DNA of 64,000 nucleotides from Prosthecochloris marina (GTDB taxonomy: Bacteria; Bacteroidota; Chlorobiia; Chlorobiales; Chlorobiaceae), in the NCBI RefSeq assembly GCF_003182595.1, contig NZ_PDNZ01000002.1, positions 124,001 through 188,000 of the forward strand, given 5' to 3'. The position numbers and the translations under genes were made by a program. The notes beneath the pieces are model-generated. The model was given only the letters and a program-made list of their open reading frames with translations. It was not told the origin of the DNA and did no database searches. Below are positions 30,751 to 40,758 of this stretch, piece after piece (the stretch's first letter is position 1; every line of letters starts with the position of its first letter).

Positions 30751-31485
30751 ATGGTATCGACACTGAGCTGCAGCAAGCTGAAAAAAATCTACAACAAACG
30801 TGAAGTTGTCAGAAGCTCGACCCTGGAAGTAAAACAGGGAGAAATTGTCGGGCTACTGGGACCGAACGGTGCAGGAAAAACCACCACGTTCTACATGATC
30901 GTCGGCCTCGTCAGACCGAATGCCGGAGATGTTTTTCTCGATGATCGCAATATCACCGATCTGCCCATGTACAAACGGGCCCGGTTCGGTATCGGTTACC
31001 TTCCCCAGGAAGCCTCTGTATTTAGAAAGATGTCTGTCGAAGACAACATTCAGAGTGTTCTTGAATTTTCTTCCCTTTCAAAAACAGAGCAGAAGGAAAG
31101 AACCGAAGAGATGCTCGAAGACCTGAACATCACGCATATACGCAAAAGCATGGGCTACGCTCTTTCAGGCGGGGAGCGGCGCCGGACCGAGATAGCTCGG
31201 GCGCTTGCTCTCGACCCGAAATTCATACTGCTTGACGAACCGTTTGCCGGCGTCGATCCGATCGCTGTCGAAGATATTCAGGAAATCGTCGAAGGACTCG
31301 TCAAGCGTAACATTGGAGTGCTCATTACCGACCACAACGTCCATGAGACCCTTTCCATCACCAATCACGCCTACCTGCTGTTCGACGGAACGATATTTAT
31401 AAAGGGGACCCCCGAAGAGATCGCAGCCAACCCTGAAGCAAGAAAGGTTTATCTCGGAGAAAAATTTTCGCTTGACCGTTATTGA
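30751..31485 (+). CDS. lptB: lipopolysaccharide export ATPase LptB
   Basis: ATPase of the LptB2FGC extractor that drives lipopolysaccharide from the inner membrane to the outer membrane. Walker [18 protein letters not shown] (37-53), Q-loop [12 protein letters not shown], signature [15 protein letters not shown] and Walker [13 protein letters not shown]. The residues FRKMSVEDN and the TDHNVHETL switch are the LptB-specific versions of the ABC motifs. The 244-residue length is normal. The Rad50/SbcC-type gene begins 24 bases downstream. Confidence 0.95.
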   Translation: MVSTLSCSKLKKIYNKREVVRSSTLEVKQGEIVGLLGPNGAGKTTTFYMIVGLVRPNAGDVFLDDRNITDLPMYKRARFGIGYLPQEASVFRKMSVEDNIQSVLEFSSLSKTEQKERTEEMLEDLNITHIRKSMGYALSGGERRRTEIARALALDPKFILLDEPFAGVDPIAVEDIQEIVEGLVKRNIGVLITDHNVHETLSITNHAYLLFDGTIFIKGTPEEIAANPEARKVYLGEKFSLDRY

Positions 31486-31509
31486 GTTCCCAACCCCTGC
31501 TATAGAGCG

Positions 31510-34158
31510 ATGATTCCGAAAAAACTCACTATCAGCAATTTCCAGAGCTACGGTGAAGAACCGCAGGAACTCGACTTTGAACGTTTCAGGATAGCCTGCC
31601 TGACTGGAGCCAACGCTGCCGGAAAATCGAGCCTCATTGAAGCGATGGGTTGGTGCATTTGGGGAAAAGGGCGCACGGGCAAAGAGGGACTGATCAACGA
31701 AAACGCCGATGAAATGCAGGTATCCTGCGTTTTCGAGACAAGCGGAAAAACTTACAGAATACTCCGTAAGGCAACAAGAAAAAAAAGCGGTGGAACCACC
31801 GAGCAGGTTGATCTGCATATCTTCGACCCTGACGCCGATGTTTTCCAGAGCCAGAATGAAAATACACTTCGTCTTACACAGAAAAAAATTCTCGATCTTG
31901 TCGGGCTCGATTATGATGGCTTCATCAGTTCTTCATTCATAAGCCAGGGACGATCAAACGAGTTTACCCTCAAATCTCCGAAAGAACGCAAGGAAATCCT
32001 GGCACAGATCCTTCGGATTGATCGCTATGCTGTTTTAGCTGAAAAGGCAAAGGAGAAAGCACGAACAATCGGCGAGGAAATAACCTATCTTGCCGGCAGA
32101 ATCGGCACCTTGCGTGACGATCTTTCCCTCACCCCGACGTTGCGAGCCGAACTGAAAAAGAAATCTTCAGAATCGAAAATAGCCGAAAAGGAGCTCACCA
32201 CATGCGTTTCGTCATGCACCGAACTTGAACAACAGTTGACGGCCATAAAAGGGCTGGAACTTGAACAGAAAGCGCTCAAGGCTCAGTTGGCCAGCATTGA
32301 TTCCCGCAAAGAAGAACTTGTCGTCCGCAGCACGAAGCTCCGGGAAGAGGAAGCTGAATTGCGGTCACTGGTCGACAGCAGAGACACTATCGAACAGAAT
32401 ATCAGAAAGTTCAACGAGTTGAAAAAAGAGCTCTCTGCTCTGGAACATATCTCAAAAACCATAGGCAAGCTCCGCCAGGAAAGTATACGAATAGAATCGG
32501 TAAAAGCGCTCAAAACACAAAAAGCGTCACAAAAGGTTGAAACCATCGAAACAGCCCTGCACACTTCCGATTCAAACCTGAAAGCTCTTGCGGAAAAAAT
32601 AGAAAATCTGCAAGCCGACCGCCGGATTCTGCAACAGCTGCGTGATGAGCAGAGACTACTGGAAACATCGGCCAGAAAGCTCGAAGAGGAACTCGATGGA
32701 AAAGACCACTGCGTTCGTTCGCTCTCTCAGCTTGAAAACCGCATACAAACGCTGGTCGAAAACCTCGAAGACATCAAAAAAAAGGGACTGGAATTCAAAG
32801 GTATTGAAGGCACAATCTGTCCGCTCTGCCACTCGACGGTCAATGAAGCCCATAAAGAAAAGGTGCTTGAAGAGTATCGTATTCAGTACAGGAACATTGA
32901 AAAAGAGCTTGCAGACAACAGGATTGAAAAAAAACAATTCGAAGCCCTTTGGCGCGGTTTGGAAAAAAAACAGCAGGAACTCAGCGCACAACAAAAAAGG
33001 CTTCAAACCCTCCATTCCAAACGTTCTGCGCTTGATGAACGGTTGAAACAGCTCGAAGAACTCGACGCAGCATACACGCAAACTGTAAAAACACGGGAAA
33101 CCCATACTGAAGATCTTCTGAAAACCCGTAAAGCTCTCACATCGGGAGCCATTGCAACCGAGGAACTCCGAAAACTTTCAGAGATCGATGCAGAGATAGT
33201 TTCACTCGGCTACAGCCCCGAAGTGCACAACGCTTTAAAAACCGAGCTGGAAACCCTTTCGGATGCAGAAAACCGTGCAGGGGCACTGGGCATGGCAACA
33301 TTGCGCCTTGAAAAGCTGACCATGGAACATGAAACCTGCAGGCAAAAACTCGATGCCATTGAAAACGAGAGAAAGTCACTGCAAAGCCGCTTTTTCGAAA
33401 TAGTTGACCTGCTTGAAGGTAAACCGGAACTGACCAAAAAGTTCGAGAGAACAGTGCAAGAGAAAAAAACAGCGGAAAATAAACTGCGGCAGCTTCTGGT
33501 TGAAAAGCAAACCTTGAAAAAAAGCCTTGACGATCTTGCTGAAAAGGAAAAACAGAGAAAAAAATTATCCGCTGAACTCGGCGGAAAAGAAGAGATAAAA
33601 AATATCCTCACCATTCTGCAGGATGCTTTCGGCATCAAGGGCATTCAAAGCCTCCTGATTGAAAATGCTGTACCGCAACTCGAGGAACAGGCAAACAGCA
33701 TTCTCGGCAAGCTCACCCAGAACCAGATGGCATTTGAAGTCCGTACCCAAAAACAGCGTATCAATAAAAATATCACCGAAACCCTCGAAATAGCAATTTC
33801 AGATTCCCAGGGTGAAGTCAGGGACTATGAAAGTTTTTCAGGGGGTGAAAAGTTTCGTATTGACCTGTCACTCAGAATAGCCCTCTCGAAACTTCTTTCG
33901 ATACAAACAGGTCATGGCCTGAAGTTGCTTGTCATCGACGAAGGCTTCGGTACCCAGGATGAAGACGGACTTGACGCAATCATAGATTCAATTCATCGTA
34001 TTACCGACGAGTTTGAAAAAATTGTGCTCATCACTCATCTTGAAAAATTGAAAGATGCGTTCGAGGTAAAAATCGTTGTGTCCCGTCAACCCGAAAAAGG
34101 CTCCACGTTTTCCATCGTAACGGGAGACCGAACACTGTCCGAACCGGAATACGCATGA
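31510..34158 (+). CDS. SbcC/Rad50-type SMC-like ATPase
   Basis: An 882-residue DNA repair ATPase. N-terminal Walker A is GANAAGKSS (33-41). Long coiled coils run over about 190-420 and 450-700, broken by the zinc hook CPLCH (C437, C440). The C-terminal lobe has ESFSGGEKFRIDLSLRIALS (near residue 775) and Walker B LLVIDEGFGTQDEDG. This domain order is that of SbcC/Rad50, which works with the SbcD/Mre11 nuclease on DNA ends and hairpins. No sbcD lies beside it, so it is an orphan here. It could equally be named a Rad50-like protein. Confidence 0.9.
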   Translation: MIPKKLTISNFQSYGEEPQELDFERFRIACLTGANAAGKSSLIEAMGWCIWGKGRTGKEGLINENADEMQVSCVFETSGKTYRILRKATRKKSGGTTEQVDLHIFDPDADVFQSQNENTLRLTQKKILDLVGLDYDGFISSSFISQGRSNEFTLKSPKERKEILAQILRIDRYAVLAEKAKEKARTIGEEITYLAGRIGTLRDDLSLTPTLRAELKKKSSESKIAEKELTTCVSSCTELEQQLTAIKGLELEQKALKAQLASIDSRKEELVVRSTKLREEEAELRSLVDSRDTIEQNIRKFNELKKELSALEHISKTIGKLRQESIRIESVKALKTQKASQKVETIETALHTSDSNLKALAEKIENLQADRRILQQLRDEQRLLETSARKLEEELDGKDHCVRSLSQLENRIQTLVENLEDIKKKGLEFKGIEGTICPLCHSTVNEAHKEKVLEEYRIQYRNIEKELADNRIEKKQFEALWRGLEKKQQELSAQQKRLQTLHSKRSALDERLKQLEELDAAYTQTVKTRETHTEDLLKTRKALTSGAIATEELRKLSEIDAEIVSLGYSPEVHNALKTELETLSDAENRAGALGMATLRLEKLTMEHETCRQKLDAIENERKSLQSRFFEIVDLLEGKPELTKKFERTVQEKKTAENKLRQLLVEKQTLKKSLDDLAEKEKQRKKLSAELGGKEEIKNILTILQDAFGIKGIQSLLIENAVPQLEEQANSILGKLTQNQMAFEVRTQKQRINKNITETLEIAISDSQGEVRDYESFSGGEKFRIDLSLRIALSKLLSIQTGHGLKLLVIDEGFGTQDEDGLDAIIDSIHRITDEFEKIVLITHLEKLKDAFEVKIVVSRQPEKGSTFSIVTGDRTLSEPEYA

Positions 34159-34287
34159 GTTGCTGCATCATGTGCCTCCGTTTCTTGCTTTCTTTCATCT
34201 TCACCCAAGGAACGAACTGTATGCTTTTCAGGTTTATCATTATTTAGCCATTGCACAGCTTCACTCTCTGAAACGATCTACGTAAGT

Positions 34288-35799
34288 ATGAATATACTGC
34301 TCCTTTATCCGGAATTTCCTGACACTTTTTGGAGCTTCAAGCATGCTCTGAAGTTTGTAAGCAAGAAAGCATCTCTTCCTCCCCTCGGTCTTATAACGGT
34401 ATCAGCCATGCTGCCAACCGAATGGCGAAAAAAACTGGTTGACCTGAATGTTTCCAAGCTGACACAAAAGGACATCGAATGGGCTGATATCGCGTTCGTC
34501 AGTGCGATGGGCGTGCAAAAAAAGTCGGCAAAACAAATCATAGCACGCTGTAAGAATGCCGGTCTCGAAGTTGTAGCTGGAGGTCCCCTCTTTACTTCCG
34601 AACCGGAGCAATTTCCGGAAGTCGACTATCTGGTACTCAACGAAGCAGAACTTACGCTCCCTCTTTTTCTTGAAGATTTTGCTCAGGGTATTGCCAAAAA
34701 AGAGTATCGGTCGAACGGCTTTCCCGACGTCAGAACGTCACCGGTACCACAATGGGAACTGCTCAACATGAAGAAATATGCATCGATGGCGTTGCAGTTC
34801 TCGAGAGGCTGCCCCTACCAGTGCGATTTTTGCAATGTCACAACTCTTTTCGGACACAAGATCCGGATTAAAAGCAGCGATCAAATCATCCGGGAACTGG
34901 AAGCCATGTATGAAAGAGGGTGGCGCGAAAGCATATTCTTTGTCGATGACAATTTCATAGCGCACAAGTCTTATCTGAAAAAGGATCTTCTACCCAAGCT
35001 TATCGAATGGCAGCAGTCGAAAAAAGCGACAACCAAGTTTTACACTGAGTGTTCGATCAACATTGCCGATGATCAGGAGCTCATGGATCTTATGGTCAAA
35101 GCCGGGTTCAATCAGGTCTTTATCGGCATTGAAACGCCCAATCACTCGGCTCTGGAAGCATGTGGAAAACAACACAACACATCAAGAGACATGCTTGCGA
35201 ACATCAAGCGAATTCAGCGCAAAGGACTCGAGGTACAGGGAGGGTTCATCGTCGGGTTCGATGCCGATACCCCCTCTATTTTCCAGCAGCAGATAGAATT
35301 CATCCAGAACAGCGGAATCGTTACCGCCATGGTCGGACTGTTACAGGCCCTACCGGGCACAAAGCTGTATGAGCGAATGAAAACCGAAGGCAGGCTCTTG
35401 AGCAGTTCAAGCGGTGACAATGTTGATAATACCACGAACATTGTTCCAAAAATGGATATTGAAACGCTCCGTAAGGGGTACAGAGATATGATGAATTATC
35501 TGTATTCCCCGAAAAACTATTACCGCAGAATCAAAACACTGTTGATCGAATACAAACCACCGAAGTCAAAATCCCGTTTCCGCCCTGGACAACTGGTTGC
35601 TCTTTTTCGATCCATGGTGGTTCTTGGAGTCATCGGCAAAGAACGGTTTCATTACTGGAAAATGCTCATCTGGACACTTTTCAAGCAGCATCAATCACTG
35701 TCCCTGGCGATAACGCTTAGCATCTACGGTCATCATTTTCGAAAAGTCTGTACATTACACCTGAAAACCGAAGAACATCCCGCGACCTCGACAGTATAA
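34288..35799 (+). CDS. B12-binding radical SAM enzyme (DUF4070-type, methylase candidate)
   Basis: A 503-residue class B radical SAM protein. The N-terminal cobalamin-binding domain (about 1-140) opens with LLYPEFPDTFWSFKHALKFV. The radical SAM cluster motif is GCPYQCDFC (C175, C179, C182). GGFIVGFDADTPSIF and MVGLLQALPGTKLYERM mark the barrel end and the start of the DUF4070 C-terminal domain. The family includes hopanoid C-2 methylase HpnP and is related to the BchQ/BchR bacteriochlorophyllide methyltransferases of green sulfur bacteria; I cannot say which applies. An HD protein follows after 17 bases. Confidence 0.88.
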   Translation: MNILLLYPEFPDTFWSFKHALKFVSKKASLPPLGLITVSAMLPTEWRKKLVDLNVSKLTQKDIEWADIAFVSAMGVQKKSAKQIIARCKNAGLEVVAGGPLFTSEPEQFPEVDYLVLNEAELTLPLFLEDFAQGIAKKEYRSNGFPDVRTSPVPQWELLNMKKYASMALQFSRGCPYQCDFCNVTTLFGHKIRIKSSDQIIRELEAMYERGWRESIFFVDDNFIAHKSYLKKDLLPKLIEWQQSKKATTKFYTECSINIADDQELMDLMVKAGFNQVFIGIETPNHSALEACGKQHNTSRDMLANIKRIQRKGLEVQGGFIVGFDADTPSIFQQQIEFIQNSGIVTAMVGLLQALPGTKLYERMKTEGRLLSSSSGDNVDNTTNIVPKMDIETLRKGYRDMMNYLYSPKNYYRRIKTLLIEYKPPKSKSRFRPGQLVALFRSMVVLGVIGKERFHYWKMLIWTLFKQHQSLSLAITLSIYGHHFRKVCTLHLKTEEHPATSTV

Positions 35800-35816
35800 T
35801 GCAACAATAACCCTTC

Positions 35817-37229
35817 ATGATTTCCGATAACTTGCTTTTTTGCTCAGATGGGGGGTTTATTCGGCTCCCTGTATGGGGCCATATTCCACTCAATACACCT
35901 TTAAAAAAGATTTTGGCGCATCCTACCTTTCTTCGCCTGAAAGGTATACGACAACTTTCGTTTGCCCAGCAAGTCTACCCCGGAGCAAATCATACCCGTT
36001 TCGAGCACTCTATCGGTGTCTATCATCTCATGAAACTTATTCTGCAAAGGATTGTAACCAATCCCCTTGCAGAAAGTTTACAGGGAGATGCCCTTATTTT
36101 CGATGACCACACCTGCAAACTTCTTCTTGCTGCCGCCCTGCTTCATGATATCGGGCACTACCCGCACGCGCATGTTCTTGAAGAACAAGCTCCTGTATAT
36201 CGAAACAAACCTGTCTTCAACGCTCATGAGTCCTTGATCGAGAGATTTCTTTTTGAACACCATGACGGTTTTTCATCCATAGCGGAAATCCTTGAAGACC
36301 AATGGCAGGTCAATCCTCATGAAGTTGCAGATATTATCGCGGTAAAAGGATCCGGCAGGTTTAAAAAACTGATAAGCGGCACACTCGACCCCGATAAAAT
36401 GGATTATCTGATGCGAGACGCCCATCACTGCAACATCCCTTACGGCAGCATCGATATCGAACGGCTTATCGAGTCCTTCGTCCCCGACCCTGGACGGGGA
36501 CGTTTCGCCATTACCGAAAAAGGTATCGCACCTCTCGAAAGCCTGCTTTTCACCAAATACATGATGATGCGCAATGTCTACTGGCACCATACCAGCCGCA
36601 CCTTTGCAGTCATGTTGCGTAGAATGCTCCAGGATGCAGTCGATGAATCAGCAATTTCACCTGAAAAGCTAAGAACGCTTTTTTACGATAATTCCGATGA
36701 CCAGGTGCTCCATGAGCTCACGCGTCTCCATTCCTCGTCATGGCCTCCATCGGGCGAACTCCTGCACAGCATCATACAAAGAAAAATATACAAACGCTCT
36801 CTTACGCTTTGCCCCTATCATAACGGGGCAAATGAGCCTGTCACCTGGATGTTCGCCTATACAACCAACCACAACCTTCGCAAGAAAAAGGAAATTGAGA
36901 TCTGCAAGATGCTCAACAAGCACTACGCTCTCAGGCTGAAGGGCCATGAAATACTTATCGACCCGCCCTCACTCAAAGATGTTTTTGATTACGCCGATCT
37001 TCGTGAACTCAGGATCTTTCCTACCCGATATGAACACCTGAATGATTCCCGTGCGACTCGGGAACGTTATATCCGATTCGACGATTTCGGCGAATCGGTA
37101 TTCCTCTCGGACTTTATCCTCTCGTTTGAACGGTACACAAAAAAGTTCAGACTTGTCTGCCAGGAAAATCTCTGCGAGAGAATACTGGAAAACAAAGACA
37201 TGATATTGGAAATACTGCATGAAGGATGA
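35817..37229 (+). CDS. HD-domain phosphohydrolase (dGTPase-like)
   Basis: A 470-residue HD-superfamily protein. The metal-binding residues appear in ANHTRFEHSIGVYHLM, AAALLHDIGHYPHAH and LDPDKMDYLMRDAHHCNIPY, in the order seen in dNTP triphosphohydrolase-like proteins (related to SAMHD1 and bacterial YdhJ/YwfO-type proteins). The substrate is probably a nucleotide, but this is inferred from the family. The C-terminal half is not recognised. It is 17 bases after the radical SAM gene and probably cotranscribed. Confidence 0.88.
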   Translation: MISDNLLFCSDGGFIRLPVWGHIPLNTPLKKILAHPTFLRLKGIRQLSFAQQVYPGANHTRFEHSIGVYHLMKLILQRIVTNPLAESLQGDALIFDDHTCKLLLAAALLHDIGHYPHAHVLEEQAPVYRNKPVFNAHESLIERFLFEHHDGFSSIAEILEDQWQVNPHEVADIIAVKGSGRFKKLISGTLDPDKMDYLMRDAHHCNIPYGSIDIERLIESFVPDPGRGRFAITEKGIAPLESLLFTKYMMMRNVYWHHTSRTFAVMLRRMLQDAVDESAISPEKLRTLFYDNSDDQVLHELTRLHSSSWPPSGELLHSIIQRKIYKRSLTLCPYHNGANEPVTWMFAYTTNHNLRKKKEIEICKMLNKHYALRLKGHEILIDPPSLKDVFDYADLRELRIFPTRYEHLNDSRATRERYIRFDDFGESVFLSDFILSFERYTKKFRLVCQENLCERILENKDMILEILHEG

Positions 37230-37364
37230 TATACAGTAGTCGTCTCTTCATACTTATTTTTTTAAATTAAAAAGCAAAAGGGCACCCCGAACAACACAAA
37301 AGCCATAATTACAACCGCTTTTTTAAAACCGCGGTGCCTTGCCAGTCAATTAAATAAATGCAGC

Positions 37365-37727
37365 ATGGACAATCAGGACAACTACTATAAGGGACTATTC
37401 TACGGCGCTGCTCTCGGTGCGGCCATCGGAACCGTCATGGGCTTGCTTTTTGCCCCGGACAAAGGACAGGAAACACAACGGATAATCACCGGTAAACTGC
37501 GTCGAGCCCTTGACATGGCAAGCGACAAGGCAGCTGAATTTTACGACGTCGATGAAAATGGTGAAATCTATGACAACGAAGCACGAGAACGCTCGAAAGA
37601 GATCATAGAAAATGCGAGAGACGAAGCCCGCAAGATCCTCAACGATGCAAACACCATTCTCAAGGAAATAAAAAATCAGGCGAAAAGCGGTGGCGGACAC
37701 ACTAAGTCAAGTGACCCGCACGGATAA
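37365..37727 (+). CDS. YtxH-domain small membrane protein
   Basis: A 120-residue protein with one N-terminal hydrophobic, glycine-rich segment (LFYGAALGAAIGTVMGLLFA) ending in the PDKGQETQR motif typical of YtxH proteins, followed by an acidic, helical, heptad-like tail (ERSKEIIENARDEARKILND). Such proteins are anchored in the inner membrane and associated with stress in some bacteria; the function is not defined. It ends inside the region where the next hydrolase gene may start. Confidence 0.87.
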   Translation: MDNQDNYYKGLFYGAALGAAIGTVMGLLFAPDKGQETQRIITGKLRRALDMASDKAAEFYDVDENGEIYDNEARERSKEIIENARDEARKILNDANTILKEIKNQAKSGGGHTKSSDPHG

Positions 37728-37752
37728 AAAAGACACCCCAAAAAACAATGTC

Positions 37753-38547
37753 ATGCTGAGCTACAAAAGCATCCATCTTGATTCCACAGCCTCTTCGGCT
37801 TGTACAGTACTTCTGCTGCATGCTTTTCCGCTTTCATCCGAAATGTGGGCATCTCAGCTCTCTGCACTTGAAACAGGAGGAATTCCCGCTATTGCTCCTG
37901 ATGTGTTCGGTGTTGAAGGTTCGTCACAAAAAAAAAGCTGGAATTTTCGTGATTACATCGAAGAAATTTCTTCATTACTCTCGATGTTGCACATCGAGAG
38001 AGTAACTGTCGTGGGGCTCTCGATGGGCGGGTACCAGGCATTCGAGCTATGGCAGATGTTTCCGGAAAAAGTTTCTTCAATGGTACTTTGCGACACCAGG
38101 GCGGAACAGGATAACGAGGACGCTCTTGCCAACCGCCGTGACTTTATCGCCGCTGTCAGAACACATGGCCCTGATGAAGCTGTCTCCAGAATGCTGTCGA
38201 ATGTATTCTCCCCCGAAACCTATACAAAAAAGCAGGATGTGGTCGATTTATTCAAACGAATCGTCACAAAACAGTCTGGTGACACCATAGCAGCAACAAT
38301 GCAGGCAATTGCCTCGAGGGCTGATTCCGTCGAATCTCTTGCTACCATTACCTGCCCGGTCACGTTCATTGCCGGCAAAGATGACAAACTGACTCCTCCA
38401 TCGGTTGTAGCATCCATGCACAGACAAATACCCGGATCAACCTTGCATCTCATACCGGAAGCAGGGCACTTTCCGAACATGGAACAGCCCGACCGATTCA
38501 ATGCCCATCTGCTCGAACACCTCAGGCTTATCGGGTCAGGAGCATGA
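37753..38547 (+). CDS. alpha/beta-fold hydrolase
   Basis: A 264-residue hydrolase of the 3-oxoadipate enol-lactonase/BioH-like group. It has the oxyanion strand VLLLHAFPLSSEMWASQL, the nucleophile elbow VVGLSMGGYQAF, the acid in IAGKDDKLTPP and the catalytic His in IPEAGHFPNME. It has no signal peptide. I chose ATG 37753, which fits the fold start; GTG 37690 would add 21 residues and overlap the YtxH gene by 38 bases. The substrate is unknown. Confidence 0.88.
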   Translation: MLSYKSIHLDSTASSACTVLLLHAFPLSSEMWASQLSALETGGIPAIAPDVFGVEGSSQKKSWNFRDYIEEISSLLSMLHIERVTVVGLSMGGYQAFELWQMFPEKVSSMVLCDTRAEQDNEDALANRRDFIAAVRTHGPDEAVSRMLSNVFSPETYTKKQDVVDLFKRIVTKQSGDTIAATMQAIASRADSVESLATITCPVTFIAGKDDKLTPPSVVASMHRQIPGSTLHLIPEAGHFPNMEQPDRFNAHLLEHLRLIGSGA

Positions 38548-38554
38548 CAACCAG

Positions 38555-39859
38555 TTAGTGCTCCAGACTCTCGATGATCTCGAAAAATTTTGGAAAAGAG
38601 ACGCCGATAACCTCGGAATCTGAAATTTCGAGTTCTGCAGGAAGTACTTTATCGGCTATCGCAAAGCTCATCGCTATACGATGGTCATCGTAGCTCTCGA
38701 TGGGCACCACACCATTCACTGTATTGCTTTGGCCGGTAATGGCAAAACCATCGGCATATTCATCACAAACAAATCCGAGACGCTCCATGTTGTTGACCAC
38801 CGCGCTGATTCTGTCACTTTCCTTCCCACGAAGTTCAGCTGCATTGTGCAACTCAAATTCGCCAGTGGCACATGCCGAAAGCACTGCGAGCATCGGTATT
38901 TCATCGATCACATTTGCAACCAGAGCCGGATCACTTATCCTGAGCGGATTCATGGACGGGCTGTATCTGACCAGAATATCCCCTATCTTCTCTCCTCCTG
39001 CCAGACGAATGTTTTCCAGCTGAATTTCCGCCCCGGCCTCATCGAGAACAGTGAGATAACCGGTACGTGTGGGGTTCAGGCAGACATCGCGAAGAAGAAT
39101 TTCAGAACCGGGACTCAAGAGACCAAGAGCAATAATAAAGCATGCTGCCGAAGGATCTCCCGGAATATGGAAAGGTTTTGCTGCAACACTCGTCCGGCCG
39201 GGAACAATAATCTCCTTCTTATCTTCGGAGAGTTTTTTAACCTGCAGCCCGAGCATAACCTCCGTATGATTTCTCGAGCAGAGATTCTCGACAATACAGC
39301 TTTCTCCATCTGCATGCAGGGCAGCAAAAGCCACAAGTGATTTCACCTGTGCAGAAGGAACTTGTAACTCATACCGTAACGGCCGCAGTTCAGCAGACCC
39401 CTTTATTACAACCGGAGCGGTGTTTTTTGGAGAAAGCGTTACTTCCGCCCCCATCAAACGTAACGGTTCGGCAACACGGTGCATCGGCCGCTTCATCAAA
39501 GAGCTGTCCCCAACCAGAACGCTCTCAAAAGGCTGAGCGGCAAGAATTCCGGCAAACATCCTCATAGTACTACCCGAGTTACCGCACATCAACTCACTTT
39601 GCGGCCTGGTGAAGCTCCATAAACCGTTCGAATGAATAACAACATTCCTGACAACAGTTCCGTTATCCTTGGTTATTTTTTCCTGCCTCACAGTAATACC
39701 ACAAGCCTGTAGCACGCCAAGCGTTGACTGATTATCGAAACCAGCTGAAAAATTCGATATTTCGGTGGTCCCTTTTGCTATTGCACCTATGAGTGCGGCT
39801 CGGTGAGATATTGATTTATCCGGCGGGAGGGTACTGACTTCTCCTTTATAGATTTTCAT
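38555..39859 (-). CDS. aroA: 3-phosphoshikimate 1-carboxyvinyltransferase (EPSP synthase)
   Basis: Sixth step of the shikimate pathway: joins PEP to shikimate 3-phosphate. Motifs: [20 protein letters not shown] near the N-terminus, the PEP-binding loop [35 protein letters not shown], and C-terminal [14 protein letters not shown]. At 434 residues it is complete. ATG 39859 has GGAG 5 bases upstream and gives the usual start; an upstream frame adds 10 codons. The rpsU terminator sits just upstream, so aroA needs its own promoter or read-through. Confidence 0.95.
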   Translation of the reverse strand: MKIYKGEVSTLPPDKSISHRAALIGAIAKGTTEISNFSAGFDNQSTLGVLQACGITVRQEKITKDNGTVVRNVVIHSNGLWSFTRPQSELMCGNSGSTMRMFAGILAAQPFESVLVGDSSLMKRPMHRVAEPLRLMGAEVTLSPKNTAPVVIKGSAELRPLRYELQVPSAQVKSLVAFAALHADGESCIVENLCSRNHTEVMLGLQVKKLSEDKKEIIVPGRTSVAAKPFHIPGDPSAACFIIALGLLSPGSEILLRDVCLNPTRTGYLTVLDEAGAEIQLENIRLAGGEKIGDILVRYSPSMNPLRISDPALVANVIDEIPMLAVLSACATGEFELHNAAELRGKESDRISAVVNNMERLGFVCDEYADGFAITGQSNTVNGVVPIESYDDHRIAMSFAIADKVLPAELEISDSEVIGVSFPKFFEIIESLEH

Positions 39860-39877
39860 GAACTCCAACTTGATTAA

Positions 39878-39907
39878 ACAAAAAAGCAACCCCCAAAGGA
39901 GCTGCTT
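39878..39907 (-). terminator. terminator after rpsU
   Basis: On the minus strand AAGCAGCTCC, loop TTT, GGGGGTTGCTT form a 10-bp stem followed by a T run. It ends the rpsU transcript 20-30 bases before the aroA start. Confidence 0.9.
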
Positions 39908-39934
39908 TACCTATCATATCCTGATTATCTCCGA

Positions 39935-40132
39935 TCAGGAATTACGCTCTTCGTTCGCTCTTTGAGCTCTGCGCTTACTCCTTGAACGTTTCAAACGGCC
40001 TTCAATTGAAGGTTTTACAAAATATGCTTTCTTACGAAACTCCTTCAAAACACCGGCACGCTCATATTTTTTCTTGAAGCGCTTGAGCATTTTGTCAATA
40101 GACTCGTTATCATTCGACTGTACGCTTACCAA
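39935..40132 (-). CDS. rpsU: 30S ribosomal protein S21
   Basis: Small basic protein of 65 residues, component of the 30S subunit involved in early initiation. The sequence reads [20 protein letters not shown], then [20 protein letters not shown] and an Arg/Lys-rich tail, as expected for S21. The start matters: an in-frame GTG at 40141 lies directly against the SD (AAGGAGGTG), leaving no spacer, whereas TTG at 40132 lies 8 bases after GGAGG and gives the family N-terminus. I therefore choose TTG. It follows the Cys-rich protein gene closely. Confidence 0.92.
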   Translation of the reverse strand: MVSVQSNDNESIDKMLKRFKKKYERAGVLKEFRKKAYFVKPSIEGRLKRSRSKRRAQRANEERNS

Positions 40133-40158
40133 CTTTTTCACCTCCTTGCAAGTATTTG

Positions 40159-40758
40159 TTATCGTTTTAATTTCAGTTTTAAAATTTCCGTCAGGGACTC
40201 GTTCTGGCCAGGCTTACCCTGGCTTACCTGTACATTTTCAAGCAGCTGTTTTTTTCCGCTTTTGATAAACTCCACAATAATGACATGGGCACCACTTCCT
40301 GTAGCGTTTTTTTCGCGGACAACCCCCACCTCATCAAGTGACTTGTGGTAAACAGCGTCTCCCTGAGCATAGATGCCATGAGGAGAATACAACTGACAAT
40401 CTTCAGGATTAAGTTCCTGAAGATTCAACTCCTTATCTATCTGAATCTGCCACTCCTTGAGCAAATACACCTGATTACATGATGCACACCTTATCCAGTA
40501 CTGGTTCTCGGCAGCGGACTGTACCTCGCCTTCCTCTGTTTTTTTCTTTTCGGATTTTTTCGAGGTGGAAGTGCCGAGAACATCATAATTCTTCGGTTTA
40601 TCGCTTGGTTTCCATTCACCGACAAAAACCTTTTCGGTCAGCTCTTCACAGCCTTCGCAAAAACAGGGCTTTATCTTCCCCTCAAGGATATATTGTCTTT
40701 TTTTCGATTCAACTACCGGCGCCTGCCGCTCAGTATTTACAGTCTTTTCGGAAGCCAT
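40159..40758 (-). CDS. Cys-rich protein with CarD/UvrD-tail-like C-terminal motif
   Basis: Unrecognised 199-residue soluble protein. Two Cys clusters are visible: CFCEGC (near 32-37) and RCASCNQVY (near 91-99), likely one or two zinc ribbons, split by a Lys/Glu-rich linker. The C-terminal part has [18 protein letters not shown] and [14 protein letters not shown], resembling the G-D-V-H-x-FG-x-GxV ... V-F-GxKxL pattern of UvrD C-terminal and CarD-like RNA-polymerase-interacting domains. This suggests contact with RNA polymerase or nucleic acid (inference). It ends about 26 bases before rpsU and probably shares its transcript. Confidence 0.72.
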   Translation of the reverse strand: MASEKTVNTERQAPVVESKKRQYILEGKIKPCFCEGCEELTEKVFVGEWKPSDKPKNYDVLGTSTSKKSEKKKTEEGEVQSAAENQYWIRCASCNQVYLLKEWQIQIDKELNLQELNPEDCQLYSPHGIYAQGDAVYHKSLDEVGVVREKNATGSGAHVIIVEFIKSGKKQLLENVQVSQGKPGQNESLTEILKLKLKR

